This document shows positions 34,578 through 43,882 of a DNA stretch of 64,000 nucleotides, in pieces. How positions within the stretch are numbered: the first letter of the stretch is position 1; each line of letters starts with the position of its first letter. The stretch spans positions 124,001-188,000 of the forward strand of contig CP070638.1 of assembly GCA_020354025.1 (NCBI GenBank), read 5' to 3'. The stretch is from Fidelibacterota bacterium (GTDB lineage Bacteria > Fidelibacterota > Marinisomatia > SCGC-AAA003-L08 > TS1B11). Under the pieces are notes generated by a model. The model saw nothing but the letters and a program-made list of their open reading frames with translations. It was not told the origin of the DNA and made no database searches. A program made the translations under genes and the position numbers.

Positions 34578-36995
34578 ATGCGCGACCGGTATCTCATTGG
34601 ATTACTGGTCCTGCTCACTACGAGCTGGGCTCAGCAGGCGCCCAGTTTCAATCTGAAGGAAGTAGTGGTTGAAGGCAATGAGCGAGCCTCCGCCCAGGTT
34701 GTACAGACCACTTCCCGGTTGTATCCCGGCCGCACTGTTACGGCTATAGATATACAGCGCGGCATCCGCCGCCTGTGGAATCTGGGTTTCTTCGCGGATA
34801 TTCAGATCTACCTGGATGAAAACACCGATGATGGGATAGTGCTCCGCATCACGGTTGAGGAGTATCCTTCGTTGGAAGAGATTATCATTGAGGGCAACAG
34901 GAAGATCGGCAAGAATAAAATTCTGGAAACCATCGAACTGAGACCACCCCAAATCCTGTCGGAGTATGCCGCCTCTGAAGTGATTCGTAAAATCAAGAAG
35001 CTATATCGGGAAGATGGCTATCTGAATGTGGAAGTTACCGTTGAGCAGAAACCCGGAAAACATCCCTATGGACAAATCCTTACCGTCACGATTATAGAGA
35101 ATAAGAAGGTTCGGCTTCGGAGCATCCGGTTTGAAGGCAACGAACGATTCTCCTCTTTTGTGCTGCGCTACAAGATGAAGGACACCAAGCAATGGCGCTG
35201 GTACATGTTCTGGCGTTCTTCTTTTGACCGTGACAAACTTGAAGACGACTTGAATTTGATCGTGGCTCATTATAACAACAATGGCTATCGCGACGCTAGG
35301 GTACTTAGCGACTCGGTCCTGGTTACCCCTGACGGCAAAGGATTGGAGCTGCTGATTCAGATTCACGAAGGTAATCCTTATTATTACCGCAACTTTTCAT
35401 GGGAAGGCAATACTCTGCATACCGATGAAGATCTGGAGGCTGCCCTGCGATTTGTTAAAGGCGACCTTTACAACAAGGAAGCATTCCAAATGGCCGTTAG
35501 CCAGAGAGTACATCCGATTTATATGGACGAGGGCTATCTTTATTCCAGAGTGGATCCGGTCGAGTATCCTGTCGGTAAAGATTCGTTGGACGTGATCTTT
35601 AACATTGTTGAAAACCAGAAAGTGTCGGTCAGGTATGTTAACATCGCCGGGAACGAGAAGACCCGGGATTATGTAATCCGGCGTGAGCTGCGTATCAATC
35701 CGGGAGATACCTTCAGTTACGAAAAACTCAGCCGGAGCCAACGGGACGTGTGGATTCTCAACTTTTTTGAAAACGTGGAACCCAATGTACTACCGGTGGA
35801 CGAGGATGAGGTGGATCTAAGCATCAAGGTGACGGAGAGGTCCACCGACCGGGCGAACTTGTCCATTGGTTATACGGAGCAGTTCGGTATGATTGGCGGC
35901 GGCGGTCTGCAGTTCACTAACCTGCTGGGTACCGGGCAGCAGCTCAACCTGAGTTATAATCGCGGCGCGCAAACTGGCTACGGTTTAATACCAGGCGCCG
36001 GCCAAGCGGCAGCCTATGAATCCTTTTCCGTAAGTCTGCTCAATCCCTGGCTGCTAAACACCCCGAATACAGTGGGGCTGTCGGCTTTCTATACCGAGCG
36101 GGGACAGTCAAGGTATGTCAGCTACTTCCCGTTCGATATTGTCCAGTGGGGTGGTACTGCGAGGTGGGGACGCCGTTTCCGGTGGCCTGACTCCTTCTTC
36201 CGGGGAGCTTGGATCTTCCAGGGAGCCGATAAAAAATATATTGGATATAGAGAGGACCTGACAAGGTATCTGGTCGGTGTCCGACCTGATGAAGATATTC
36301 AACCGTACGAGGGAGGTAAAGAATTCATCTCTACGGTAGGTATATCGTTCACCCAGGCGATAACGCGGGACAGTCGGAATCGGCCCGAGTTTCCTACTAT
36401 GGGCTCCGAGATGAGTTGGGTGTCTACTCTCTCGGGCTCAATCCTGGGAGGTAATGAGGACTTCCAGAAGCATGTATTTACGCTCAAATGGTACATACCT
36501 ACCGTCGAGAAACTGGTGTTCCGTCAAATGATGAAAATCGGGGCTATCAGACAGATACCCGATCCACAAGGCGAACGTTCCATACTTCCCCCGGATGAAA
36601 AGTTTTTCATGGGTGGGAGTGGGATTCCATTCGGTGAGATGCTCCGTGGCTACCCTGATAATACCGTGGGGCCATTGACCGTGGGGCCATTGACCGGGGG
36701 GCGTCCCCTCGGTGGTACAGTAATGCTGAAATACTCGGCCGAACTGCGGCTGTCATTGTCTGAGAATCCTACTATCTATGTTCTGGCATTCATGGATATG
36801 GGGAATACGTGGCTCGATTTCAGCTATGTAGATCCCTTCAATCTCAAACGGTCGGTGGGTGTGGGTGTTCGAATGTTCATGCCCATGCTGGGGATGTTGG
36901 GACTCGACATGGGATACGGCTTTGATTCGGTCGAAAGTGAGGAACCGGGCCCCCACGGCTGGGAGCTGCATTTCATTTTTGGACAACCATTCTAA
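34578..36995 (+). CDS. bamA: Outer membrane protein assembly factor BamA
   Basis: The central Omp85 protein that inserts barrels into the outer membrane. A signal sequence ends near WAQQA (residue 20), five POTRA repeats follow to about residue 420 (repeated hydrophobic, GN and GYL-type motifs), then the 16-strand barrel. The conserved L6 motif is LRGY near residue 693, and the last residue is Phe, as needed for barrel recognition. A 15-base exact tandem duplication at 36666-36695 repeats the residues VGPLT just after LRGY. It is 805 residues, between uppS and the chaperone gene. Confidence 0.95.
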   Translation: MRDRYLIGLLVLLTTSWAQQAPSFNLKEVVVEGNERASAQVVQTTSRLYPGRTVTAIDIQRGIRRLWNLGFFADIQIYLDENTDDGIVLRITVEEYPSLEEIIIEGNRKIGKNKILETIELRPPQILSEYAASEVIRKIKKLYREDGYLNVEVTVEQKPGKHPYGQILTVTIIENKKVRLRSIRFEGNERFSSFVLRYKMKDTKQWRWYMFWRSSFDRDKLEDDLNLIVAHYNNNGYRDARVLSDSVLVTPDGKGLELLIQIHEGNPYYYRNFSWEGNTLHTDEDLEAALRFVKGDLYNKEAFQMAVSQRVHPIYMDEGYLYSRVDPVEYPVGKDSLDVIFNIVENQKVSVRYVNIAGNEKTRDYVIRRELRINPGDTFSYEKLSRSQRDVWILNFFENVEPNVLPVDEDEVDLSIKVTERSTDRANLSIGYTEQFGMIGGGGLQFTNLLGTGQQLNLSYNRGAQTGYGLIPGAGQAAAYESFSVSLLNPWLLNTPNTVGLSAFYTERGQSRYVSYFPFDIVQWGGTARWGRRFRWPDSFFRGAWIFQGADKKYIGYREDLTRYLVGVRPDEDIQPYEGGKEFISTVGISFTQAITRDSRNRPEFPTMGSEMSWVSTLSGSILGGNEDFQKHVFTLKWYIPTVEKLVFRQMMKIGAIRQIPDPQGERSILPPDEKFFMGGSGIPFGEMLRGYPDNTVGPLTVGPLTGGRPLGGTVMLKYSAELRLSLSENPTIYVLAFMDMGNTWLDFSYVDPFNLKRSVGVGVRMFMPMLGMLGLDMGYGFDSVESEEPGPHGWELHFIFGQPF

Positions 36996-37013
36996 CCCAT
37001 AAAAGGAGGCACG

Positions 37014-37553
37014 GTGAAAAAGAGCAGATTAATTGGATGTCTAGTTAGCCTGACAATGATAATACCCTCGGGGATGTTCGGTCAGCTTAAGATAGGGTAT
37101 ATCGATTCTAATCGTATCATGCAGGAATATGAAGAGGTTCGAGACGCCCAGGCCAAACTGGAGAAGGAGACCCGACGCCTGCAGGTGGAGTATAACACCT
37201 ATGTGGAACGGCTGGATAGCCTGAACCGGGAATTTGAGCGCCAGCGCCTGTTGCTGAGTAATGAAAAAATCCGGGAGAAGGAACAGGAGATTCAATCTCT
37301 CTATCAGAACACCCAGGCATTCCAGCAGTCCAAGTTTGGTCCCGAGGGGGAACTCTACCGCTACCAGGCACAATTAATGGCGCCGGTTCTGGACAAGGTT
37401 GATGCAGCGGTGAAGCGGATCGGAGCGGAGCGATCCTTCGATTATATTGTTGATGCTGCCGGTGGGGCCCTGGTGTATGCCTTGCCAGCCCACGACCTCA
37501 CGGATGACGTTATTGCCGAACTACGCCGTTCTGCTGCACCAAAGCAGCAGTAA
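37014..37553 (+). CDS. skp: OmpH/Skp-like periplasmic chaperone
   Basis: Skp-type chaperones hold unfolded outer-membrane proteins in the periplasm. A signal sequence ([15 protein letters not shown]) precedes [16 protein letters not shown], the family's first strand, then a long charged coiled coil (about residues 40-115) and a C-terminal strand [14 protein letters not shown]. It is 179 residues. The GTG start at 37014 has AGGAGG at good spacing. Its position between bamA and lpxD is the classic order. The symbol is by family and context. Confidence 0.88.
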   Translation: MKKSRLIGCLVSLTMIIPSGMFGQLKIGYIDSNRIMQEYEEVRDAQAKLEKETRRLQVEYNTYVERLDSLNREFERQRLLLSNEKIREKEQEIQSLYQNTQAFQQSKFGPEGELYRYQAQLMAPVLDKVDAAVKRIGAERSFDYIVDAAGGALVYALPAHDLTDDVIAELRRSAAPKQQ

Positions 37554-37567
37554 CTGCACCTTCTGAC

Positions 37568-38605
37568 TTGCCTACTCTGGCCCAGATTGCTGAAGTGGTT
37601 GGTGGGGAGGTGGATGGGGATGGATCAATAGAGATCACCCATGCTTGTGAAATTACCTCTGGAAGCACAGGCGGAATTACCTTCCTGGCTGATCCCAAAC
37701 ACGACCGCGATTTGGCTTCATCCCCAGCCAGTGCGATAATACTAAAAGCTGACGCTGAATCACACGGCAAGCCGGCCATCCGGGTGGCGAATCCCGCCAA
37801 GGCTTTTGCTGACGCGCTGGCTTTTCTTTATCCCGAAGTTCCTTACCTTTCAGGGGTTCACTCTTCGGCTACTTTGGGTCGGGGAGTTAAGCTAGGCCGA
37901 GAGGTATGCATCGGTCCCTGTGCTGTGATCGGTAATGAAGTAACTATAGGCAAAGGATCGATTATCGAAGCCGGTGTTAGTGTGGGCTCAGGCACAACCA
38001 TTGGTAGTCGGGTTCGGCTCCATCCAAATGTGGTCATTTATGACGGCATGCGACTGGGGGACGAGGTTATCATCCATAGTGGTACTATTATCGGAGCCGA
38101 CGGTTATGGCTATGTCACCGAAGAAAATGTCCATCATAAGATTCCCCAGGTAGGCCGGGTTGTTATCGGGAATCGGGTGGAAATTGGCGCCAACAGCGCT
38201 GTGGACCGGAGTACTATCGGCGATACAATCATCGGTGACGGTACTAAAATCGACAATCTGGTGCACATTGCCCATAACGTGAAGATCGGAAGCGGCTGCC
38301 TGTTTGCCGGTATGGTAGGGATCGCTGGATCGACAACTATCGGCAATTTTGTCACTCTGGCGGGCCAGGTGGGTGTTGCGGACCACCTTACCATTGGTGA
38401 TCGGGTGGTGGTAGCCGCTAAAGCAGCCGTCAGGCAATCGATCCCCGCCGGGCGATTTTACGCAGGTGATCCCGCGGTTGAACACCAGAAGTGGCTTCGG
38501 CAATATGGAGCCATCAAACAGCTGCCGGAGCTGACCCGGCGGCTGCGCAAGCTGGAGGCCAGCCTGGCCCGGCTGGAAAAAGCGCCTCAAGAGGAAGGAG
38601 ATTAA
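37568..38605 (+). CDS. lpxD: UDP-3-O-acylglucosamine N-acyltransferase
   Basis: Adds the second acyl chain in lipid A synthesis, using acyl-ACP. The N-terminal uridine-binding domain (about 1-95) begins [13 protein letters not shown], a left-handed beta-helix of hexapeptide repeats spans about 100-310, and the catalytic His lies in [10 protein letters not shown] helical tail ends the 345-residue protein. The start is TTG 37568, 14 bases after the skp-like gene; no better start fits the conserved N-terminus. lpxC-fabZ follows after five bases. Confidence 0.94.
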   Translation: MPTLAQIAEVVGGEVDGDGSIEITHACEITSGSTGGITFLADPKHDRDLASSPASAIILKADAESHGKPAIRVANPAKAFADALAFLYPEVPYLSGVHSSATLGRGVKLGREVCIGPCAVIGNEVTIGKGSIIEAGVSVGSGTTIGSRVRLHPNVVIYDGMRLGDEVIIHSGTIIGADGYGYVTEENVHHKIPQVGRVVIGNRVEIGANSAVDRSTIGDTIIGDGTKIDNLVHIAHNVKIGSGCLFAGMVGIAGSTTIGNFVTLAGQVGVADHLTIGDRVVVAAKAAVRQSIPAGRFYAGDPAVEHQKWLRQYGAIKQLPELTRRLRKLEASLARLEKAPQEEGD

Positions 38606-38610
38606 CCTAT

Positions 38611-40011
38611 ATGGCCGGATTTCAACATTCCATCAGGAAGGAAGTATCCGTTACCGGAGTAGGGCTGCATACAGGACTGGATTGCACCGCTATTTTCAAA
38701 CCTGCAGACGTCAATTCGGGTATCCGTTTCATTCGAACCGATCTGGAAGACTTTCCACCTGTCCTATCCGATATTGACCATGTGGTGGATATCTCCCGGG
38801 GTACCACCATTGCACAGAATGGCCATCAGGTTCATACGGTGGAACATATCCTTGCGGCCGTCAGCGGTCTGGGAATTGACAACCTACTGGTCGAGCTCAG
38901 TGCTAAAGAACCGCCGGTGATGGATGGCAGCGCCAAACCCTTTGTGGAGGTTCTGCTGGAAGCGGGCCTTGCGGAGCAGAGTGCCGAACGCAAGGTGCTG
39001 GTCATTGATAAGACCGTCTCCTACTCCGACCCCGGTAAGAACATCGATATGCATGTAATCCCGTCCGAGGCTTTCCGTATTACCTTCATGATGGACTATC
39101 ACCATCTAACGCGGAACGGTACCCAGACCATGTCTGTCTACAGCATGGAAGAAGATTTCGTAAAACGCATCGCTCCAGCACGAACCTTCTGCTTGTTCAG
39201 TGAGGTAGAACAGCTGAAAGATCAGGATCTGGCTAAGGGGGGTAGTTTGGAGAATGCGTTGGTTTTTGTGGACCGACCTATTGAACCGGGCGAAATAGAC
39301 CATCTGAAGCAGCTTTTCAATATCAAAGGCGAAGTAATACCAGGTGATGACGGCATCCTGAAGGGACAGATACTCCGCTTTGAGAATGAGGCGGTGCGAC
39401 ACAAAATCCTCGATCTCATCGGTGACCTGGCCTTGCTCGGTATGCCAATCCAGGGTCATGTTGTGGCTACTCGCAGCGGGCATGCTTCCAACGTGGAGCT
39501 GGTTAAGCGCCTGAAACAGGTTTATGGTAGACGTTTGCAGCGGAAACGAGTGCAGAGTGCCAGCGCTAAAATAAAGTTTGATGTCCGAGCCATCTCCGAC
39601 ATCCTCCCCCATCGCTACCCGTTCCTCCTGGTGGATCGGGTACTGGATGTTGAGCCTGGTGAGCGCATTCGAGCGGTGAAGAATGTGACTATAAACGAGG
39701 AGTTATTCCAGGGGCACTTCCCTGACAGGCCCATTCTGCCGGGTGTGCTGATCCTTGAAGCTTTAGCCCAGGCGGGGGGCTTCATGCTGCTTAATACGGT
39801 ACCTGACCCTAATACTAAGCTAATTTACTTCACCGCAATCGACAAAGCCCGTTTCCGCCGGCCTGTAGTCCCCGGCGACCAGCTCGTCCTGGAGGTAGAA
39901 TTAATAAAAATACGCCTGAATACCTGCAAGCTAGCTGGCAAAGCGCTGGTGGATGGTGAACTGGCGGCAGAGGCCGAAATGATGGCCATGATCGCCGATC
40001 GTGAGGAATAG
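38611..40011 (+). CDS. lpxC/fabZ: LpxC-FabZ fusion: UDP-3-O-acyl-GlcNAc deacetylase / hydroxyacyl-ACP dehydratase
   Basis: A single 466-residue chain. Residues 1-310 are LpxC, the zinc deacetylase committed to lipid A: SVTGVGLHTG, the zinc site HTVEHILAA, and the later HKILDLIGDLALLG, including the third zinc ligands. Residues 325-466 are FabZ: HRYPFLLVDRV, GHFPDRPILPGVLILEALAQ with the catalytic His and Glu. This fusion is typical of Bacteroidetes and other FCB bacteria. ATG 38611 has AAGGAG ten bases upstream. The longer open frame upstream is a shadow of lpxD. It joins fatty-acid and lipid A synthesis in one protein. Confidence 0.96.
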   Translation: MAGFQHSIRKEVSVTGVGLHTGLDCTAIFKPADVNSGIRFIRTDLEDFPPVLSDIDHVVDISRGTTIAQNGHQVHTVEHILAAVSGLGIDNLLVELSAKEPPVMDGSAKPFVEVLLEAGLAEQSAERKVLVIDKTVSYSDPGKNIDMHVIPSEAFRITFMMDYHHLTRNGTQTMSVYSMEEDFVKRIAPARTFCLFSEVEQLKDQDLAKGGSLENALVFVDRPIEPGEIDHLKQLFNIKGEVIPGDDGILKGQILRFENEAVRHKILDLIGDLALLGMPIQGHVVATRSGHASNVELVKRLKQVYGRRLQRKRVQSASAKIKFDVRAISDILPHRYPFLLVDRVLDVEPGERIRAVKNVTINEELFQGHFPDRPILPGVLILEALAQAGGFMLLNTVPDPNTKLIYFTAIDKARFRRPVVPGDQLVLEVELIKIRLNTCKLAGKALVDGELAAEAEMMAMIADREE

Positions 40012-40013
40012 AC

Positions 40014-40784
40014 ATTTCTACCCTCGTCCATCCCACTGCCGTTGTTGATCCCGATGCCCAACTGGCCCCCGAAGTAAAAATCGGCCCTTTTGCTGTTGTT
40101 GAAGGAGGCACCGTTGTGGGTGAGCGGACCGAGATCATGGCTCATGCCCAGGTCTTACAGGGAACTACCTTGGGGATTGATTGCCAGGTATTTCAAGGGG
40201 CGGTGATTGGTGCTCCTCCCCAGGACTTGAGTTTCGAGGGCGGCAATACTCCAACCTCCATCGGGGACGGGACCGTCCTGCGGGAATATGTGACGGTCCA
40301 TCGGGGAACTCATGAAGAAGGGACCATCATTGGCTCCCAGGCCTACTTGATGGCGTATGTTCATGTCGGGCATGACGGCCGGGTTGGTGATAACGTGATC
40401 CTGGCTAATATGGTGCAACTAGGGGGCTTTGCGCAAATCCACGAGTTCGCTTCTATTGGGGGCTGCACACCCGTGCACCAGTTCTGCCGCGTGGGAGCCC
40501 ATGCCTTTGTTGGTGGCGGCTACCGGGTGGTACAGGATGTCCCGCCCTACGTTATAGCTTCCGGGGAACCCCTCAGGTTTGGCGGGTTGAATGTTGTAGG
40601 TCTGCGACGTCGCGGTTTTCCGGCAGAAGTGCGGGGCCAGATCAAGATGGCCTACAAACTCATTTACCGTTCGGGACACAACTTGAGCCAGGCTGTAGCG
40701 ATCATCAGGGAGGAGCTGGAGCCATCGATGGAAATCCAGAAGATTCTGGAATTCATCGAGCAGGGCAGTCGTGGGCTTATCTAA
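40014..40784 (+). CDS. lpxA: UDP-N-acetylglucosamine acyltransferase
   Basis: The first enzyme of lipid A synthesis, a trimeric left-handed beta-helix. Read from ATT 40014 it gives STLVHPTAVVDPDA..., the exact conserved LpxA start, and 256 residues, the family length. GAGGA lies six bases before that ATT. No ATG, GTG or TTG occurs in frame after the stop at 40002 until GTG 40116, which has AAGGAGG seven bases upstream but would remove 34 residues including the first helix coils. The catalytic His lies in AYVHVGHDG. It begins three bases after the lpxC-fabZ stop. The choice of ATT is inference. Confidence 0.9.
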   Translation: MSTLVHPTAVVDPDAQLAPEVKIGPFAVVEGGTVVGERTEIMAHAQVLQGTTLGIDCQVFQGAVIGAPPQDLSFEGGNTPTSIGDGTVLREYVTVHRGTHEEGTIIGSQAYLMAYVHVGHDGRVGDNVILANMVQLGGFAQIHEFASIGGCTPVHQFCRVGAHAFVGGGYRVVQDVPPYVIASGEPLRFGGLNVVGLRRRGFPAEVRGQIKMAYKLIYRSGHNLSQAVAIIREELEPSMEIQKILEFIEQGSRGLI

Positions 40785-41511
40785 GAACGAGCGCTACCTG
40801 ATAGTCGGTTTCTTAGGAGTGCTTTTACTAGCAGTTCCTGCCTCCGCACAGAGTACACCAGAGACAACAGATTTCAAGTACCTGGCTCAAGAGATGGCCG
40901 CCGATGTCACTTTTGGCCCCTTGCCCAGGGGGGACTTCAGCCCGATAAGTGTTACTATTTTCCCGGCCCACTACCAGCCTACTGGGAAAAACAGACACTT
41001 CCTGCCATTGATGGGTCTCCAATGGTGGGTATCACCCAACCTGGCTTTCCTGGGCGGCCTGGGTGCTGGTATTACTGATCAACTTGTTGTCCAATATGCT
41101 CGCATAGGCCTGTGCTATCTCCCGTCCTCACTTTCGATCGGGTCATTCACCCCGGAATTCTACTTTACGCAGAATAACATGGAAGGTCTCAGCCGGTTTA
41201 TCGATCACACGATTCTGGATTCGCTGGGTAATGAAATCGAGGTCAGCCCCACCCCGGACAGATATGATTCGGGATGGAACGAGATAGGATGGGGCTATAC
41301 CGGCCAGGTGGGTGCCTATTGCCTGTCGGGGGCAGTGATATTCCTATTCCAAAAAACCTTTATTGGGAGCGGGCAGAAGCTACGTTTGAACTCCAAGCTC
41401 ATTAGACTATCCATAGGGCGCGATATTTTCGGGTGGCTGAGGGTGTCGATCCAGGCCAAGGCTAATCCCGATTTCATCACCGGAGGGGTTCAGCTGAGCC
41501 TGGCTATCTGA
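40771..41511 (+). CDS. Exported protein, probable outer-membrane barrel, unknown function
   Basis: A 246-residue protein with a clear signal sequence (YLIVGFLGVLLLAVPASAQS) and then alternating aromatic/glycine beta strands (LMGLQWWVSPNLAFLGGLGAG, WNEIGWGYTGQVGAY), with the end VQLSLAI typical of a small barrel. The GTG start at 40771 lies inside the end of lpxA, and its stop overlaps the dxr start (TGATG), so it is embedded in the lipid A/isoprenoid operon. I do not recognise the family. Its place suggests an outer-membrane role. Confidence 0.7.
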   Translation: MGLSKNERYLIVGFLGVLLLAVPASAQSTPETTDFKYLAQEMAADVTFGPLPRGDFSPISVTIFPAHYQPTGKNRHFLPLMGLQWWVSPNLAFLGGLGAGITDQLVVQYARIGLCYLPSSLSIGSFTPEFYFTQNNMEGLSRFIDHTILDSLGNEIEVSPTPDRYDSGWNEIGWGYTGQVGAYCLSGAVIFLFQKTFIGSGQKLRLNSKLIRLSIGRDIFGWLRVSIQAKANPDFITGGVQLSLAI

Positions 41512-42662
41512 TGCGGCGTCTGAGCATCCTTGGTTCCACGGGTTCCATCGGTACGCAGGCTGTAGAGGTCATCACCAGTCTCCCCGGTGAATTCCAGGTG
41601 GTAGCCCTCACGGCCCGTAGGAGCGCCCACCTGTTGGCTGAGCAAGCCCTGCGCTTAAGGGTTAAAACGGTAGCAATTACTGATGAATCTGCTGCTGAGG
41701 AGCTCCAGGAACGATTGTCCGGGAGCGATATCGAGGTCCTGACCGGCCCGGAAGGTGTTTTGGCTGTCGCCGACCGGGACGATGTTGATCTCTGTCTCAA
41801 CGCTCTGGTGGGTGGTACGGGCATGGCGCCTACCATAGCCGCCCTGGAGGCTGGGGTGAATGTGGCTCTTTCAAACAAGGAGAGCCTAGTCATGGCCGGG
41901 GAGCTGATCGCTGAACTTGTCCGCCGAAAGAAAGCCCATCTTTACCCCGTGGACAGCGAACACAGTGCCATCTGGCAGTGCTTGGTCGGGGAACCTACCG
42001 ATCAGGTTCGACGGCTTGTACTCACGGGTTCCGGTGGACCCTTCAGGACCTGGCCACGGAAGAAGCTCACCGAGGTAACCAGGACCCGGGCCCTCCAGCA
42101 CCCCAACTGGGACATGGGTCCCAAGATCACCATTGATTCGGCTACCATGATGAACAAGGGACTGGAAGTGATCGAGGCTCACTGGCTGTTCGACCTGGCT
42201 CCGGAACAGGTGGATATCGTGATTCATCCCCAATCAGTCATTCACAGCATGGTGGAGTTCACTGACGGATCGGTAAAAGCCCAAATGGGGGTCCCCGACA
42301 TGAAAGTCCCTATCCAGTACGCCCTTACCTACCCGGACCGCAAGCCGTCCAGCTGGCCTCGCCTCGATCTGGTTCAGATAGCCACCCTCACATTCGAGCC
42401 GCCGGACCGGGAGAAGTTTCCCTGTATCTCTCTGGCTTACGAAGCCCTCCGACGGGGTGGTTCGGCTCCGGCTGTACTAAACATGGCCAACGACCTAGCC
42501 GTGCAGGCCTTCCTGGAAGACCGCATAACCTACCTGAAAATCCCGACCACCCTGGAAAAAGCTCTGGGGGAACACCCCTTCGTTGAGCACCCGAGCCTGG
42601 AAGCTATAGAGGAGCTCCTGGGATGGACCCGGCGCTTTGTGGCAACGGCCCTGGACTTATAG
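41511..42662 (+). CDS. dxr: 1-deoxy-D-xylulose 5-phosphate reductoisomerase
   Basis: The second enzyme of the MEP isoprenoid pathway, converting DXP to MEP with NADPH. The NADPH loop LGSTGSIGTQA is at the N-terminus, NKESLVMAGE and the metal-binding DSEHSAIWQ follow, and SATMMNKGLE completes the active site. Length 383 is canonical. The ATG overlaps the stop of the upstream gene by one base (TGATG). It provides precursors for UppS in the same block and for the polyprenyl synthase at 9361-10320. Confidence 0.96.
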   Translation: MRRLSILGSTGSIGTQAVEVITSLPGEFQVVALTARRSAHLLAEQALRLRVKTVAITDESAAEELQERLSGSDIEVLTGPEGVLAVADRDDVDLCLNALVGGTGMAPTIAALEAGVNVALSNKESLVMAGELIAELVRRKKAHLYPVDSEHSAIWQCLVGEPTDQVRRLVLTGSGGPFRTWPRKKLTEVTRTRALQHPNWDMGPKITIDSATMMNKGLEVIEAHWLFDLAPEQVDIVIHPQSVIHSMVEFTDGSVKAQMGVPDMKVPIQYALTYPDRKPSSWPRLDLVQIATLTFEPPDREKFPCISLAYEALRRGGSAPAVLNMANDLAVQAFLEDRITYLKIPTTLEKALGEHPFVEHPSLEAIEELLGWTRRFVATALDL

Positions 42663-42784
42663 ACGCTGGCCTGATCACCAGCTACAATGTAAACCGTGAA
42701 ATGGTGGGTTTTTTCTGTTATATTGCATCTGCTATGGCAATCCATAGCTACTGCTGATATGCAAGGAGTAATCTGGAGTAAGTA

Positions 42785-43852
42785 ATGACCACGATTCTGG
42801 CAATGATATTTGTGCTGGTGGTATTGATATTCTTCCACGAGTTGGGCCATTACCTGGCAGCCCGGTCGGTTGGTATCCGGGTGGAGCGGTTTTATGTGGG
42901 ATTTAACCTCTTCGGGTTGGGCATCAAGAAAAAGATCGGCCACACCGAGTACGGCTTGGGACTGATCCCCTTGGGAGGCTATGTAAAGGTGGCCGGGATC
43001 GTAGATGAGAGCATGGACACCAAGCTCACCGGGGCCAAGTGGGAATTCCAATCCAAGAACAGCCTGCAGAAAATCTGGTTCATGTCCTCGGGGGTACTGG
43101 CCAACCTGTTACTGGCGGTAGTGATCTTTGCCTCTTTAACCCTGGCAAACGGCGTAGCCGAGGCAGATCCTTCCTCTGTGGTAGGTTCCCTCGCCAGGGA
43201 CTACCCGGCCGTTGAAGCTGGAATTCAGAATGGTGATGAGATAACCGCTATAAATGGCGAATCCGTAAGCTCCTGGGATGAACTCACAGATATTATTCAC
43301 GCCAGACCCGGTGAGACCATAGAGGTTACTTGGATTCGGGATGGCAAGACCTTCCAGCGAGTCATGGAAACCCGCGCCACCGATACACTGGTGGATGACG
43401 AGATCAAGACGGTGGGCATGATCGGCATCGGTCCGGTCGTGACTACCAGGCCGGCGGGATTCGGCGATGTGGTAGTCGGCGGCTTTGCCCTTACCAAGCG
43501 TTGGCTCGTTCTCACGGTTAAGTCGCTGGTGATGATAATTACCGGCAAGGCCAGCCTGAGGGATGTGGGTGGTCCGATCTTGATCGCCCAACTGGCTGGC
43601 CAGTCGGCTCAGAGCGGATTCTCAGCCTTGCTGGGACTGCTGGCAATTATAAGCATCAACCTGGCTCTCATCAACATACTGCCAATCCCTGCGCTAGATG
43701 GAGGGCATATAGCAATCGTCCTGATTGAAGCCGCCTTGCGCCGGTCCCTTTCCCTGCGAGCACGCATGGTTGTGCAGCAGCTGGGAGTGGTGCTGCTCCT
43801 GACCTTGATTGTCGTGATTCTTTATAACGACATCATGCGGATTATCAGGTAG
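42785..43852 (+). CDS. rseP: Site-2 intramembrane metalloprotease RseP
   Basis: An inner-membrane zinc protease of the S2P family, used in envelope stress signalling and signal-peptide clearance. HELGH lies in the first membrane segment (FFHELGHYLAARS), a single PDZ-like domain covers about residues 115-200 (PAVEAGIQNGDEI), and the third zinc ligand is in LPIPALDGGH. It has 355 residues, shorter than two-PDZ enterobacterial RseP. GGAG precedes ATG 42785. A 122-base gap separates it from dxr. Confidence 0.93.
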   Translation: MTTILAMIFVLVVLIFFHELGHYLAARSVGIRVERFYVGFNLFGLGIKKKIGHTEYGLGLIPLGGYVKVAGIVDESMDTKLTGAKWEFQSKNSLQKIWFMSSGVLANLLLAVVIFASLTLANGVAEADPSSVVGSLARDYPAVEAGIQNGDEITAINGESVSSWDELTDIIHARPGETIEVTWIRDGKTFQRVMETRATDTLVDDEIKTVGMIGIGPVVTTRPAGFGDVVVGGFALTKRWLVLTVKSLVMIITGKASLRDVGGPILIAQLAGQSAQSGFSALLGLLAIISINLALINILPIPALDGGHIAIVLIEAALRRSLSLRARMVVQQLGVVLLLTLIVVILYNDIMRIIR

Positions 43853-43882
43853 TGAGTCTTCTCTAGCGTAGAACAGGCTCCC

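Noticed and set aside
38491-38610. A 40-residue N-terminal extension of LpxC
   Set aside because: It lies inside lpxD in another frame, is Ala/Gly/Gln-rich without family similarity, and ATG 38611 has a clear ribosome binding site.
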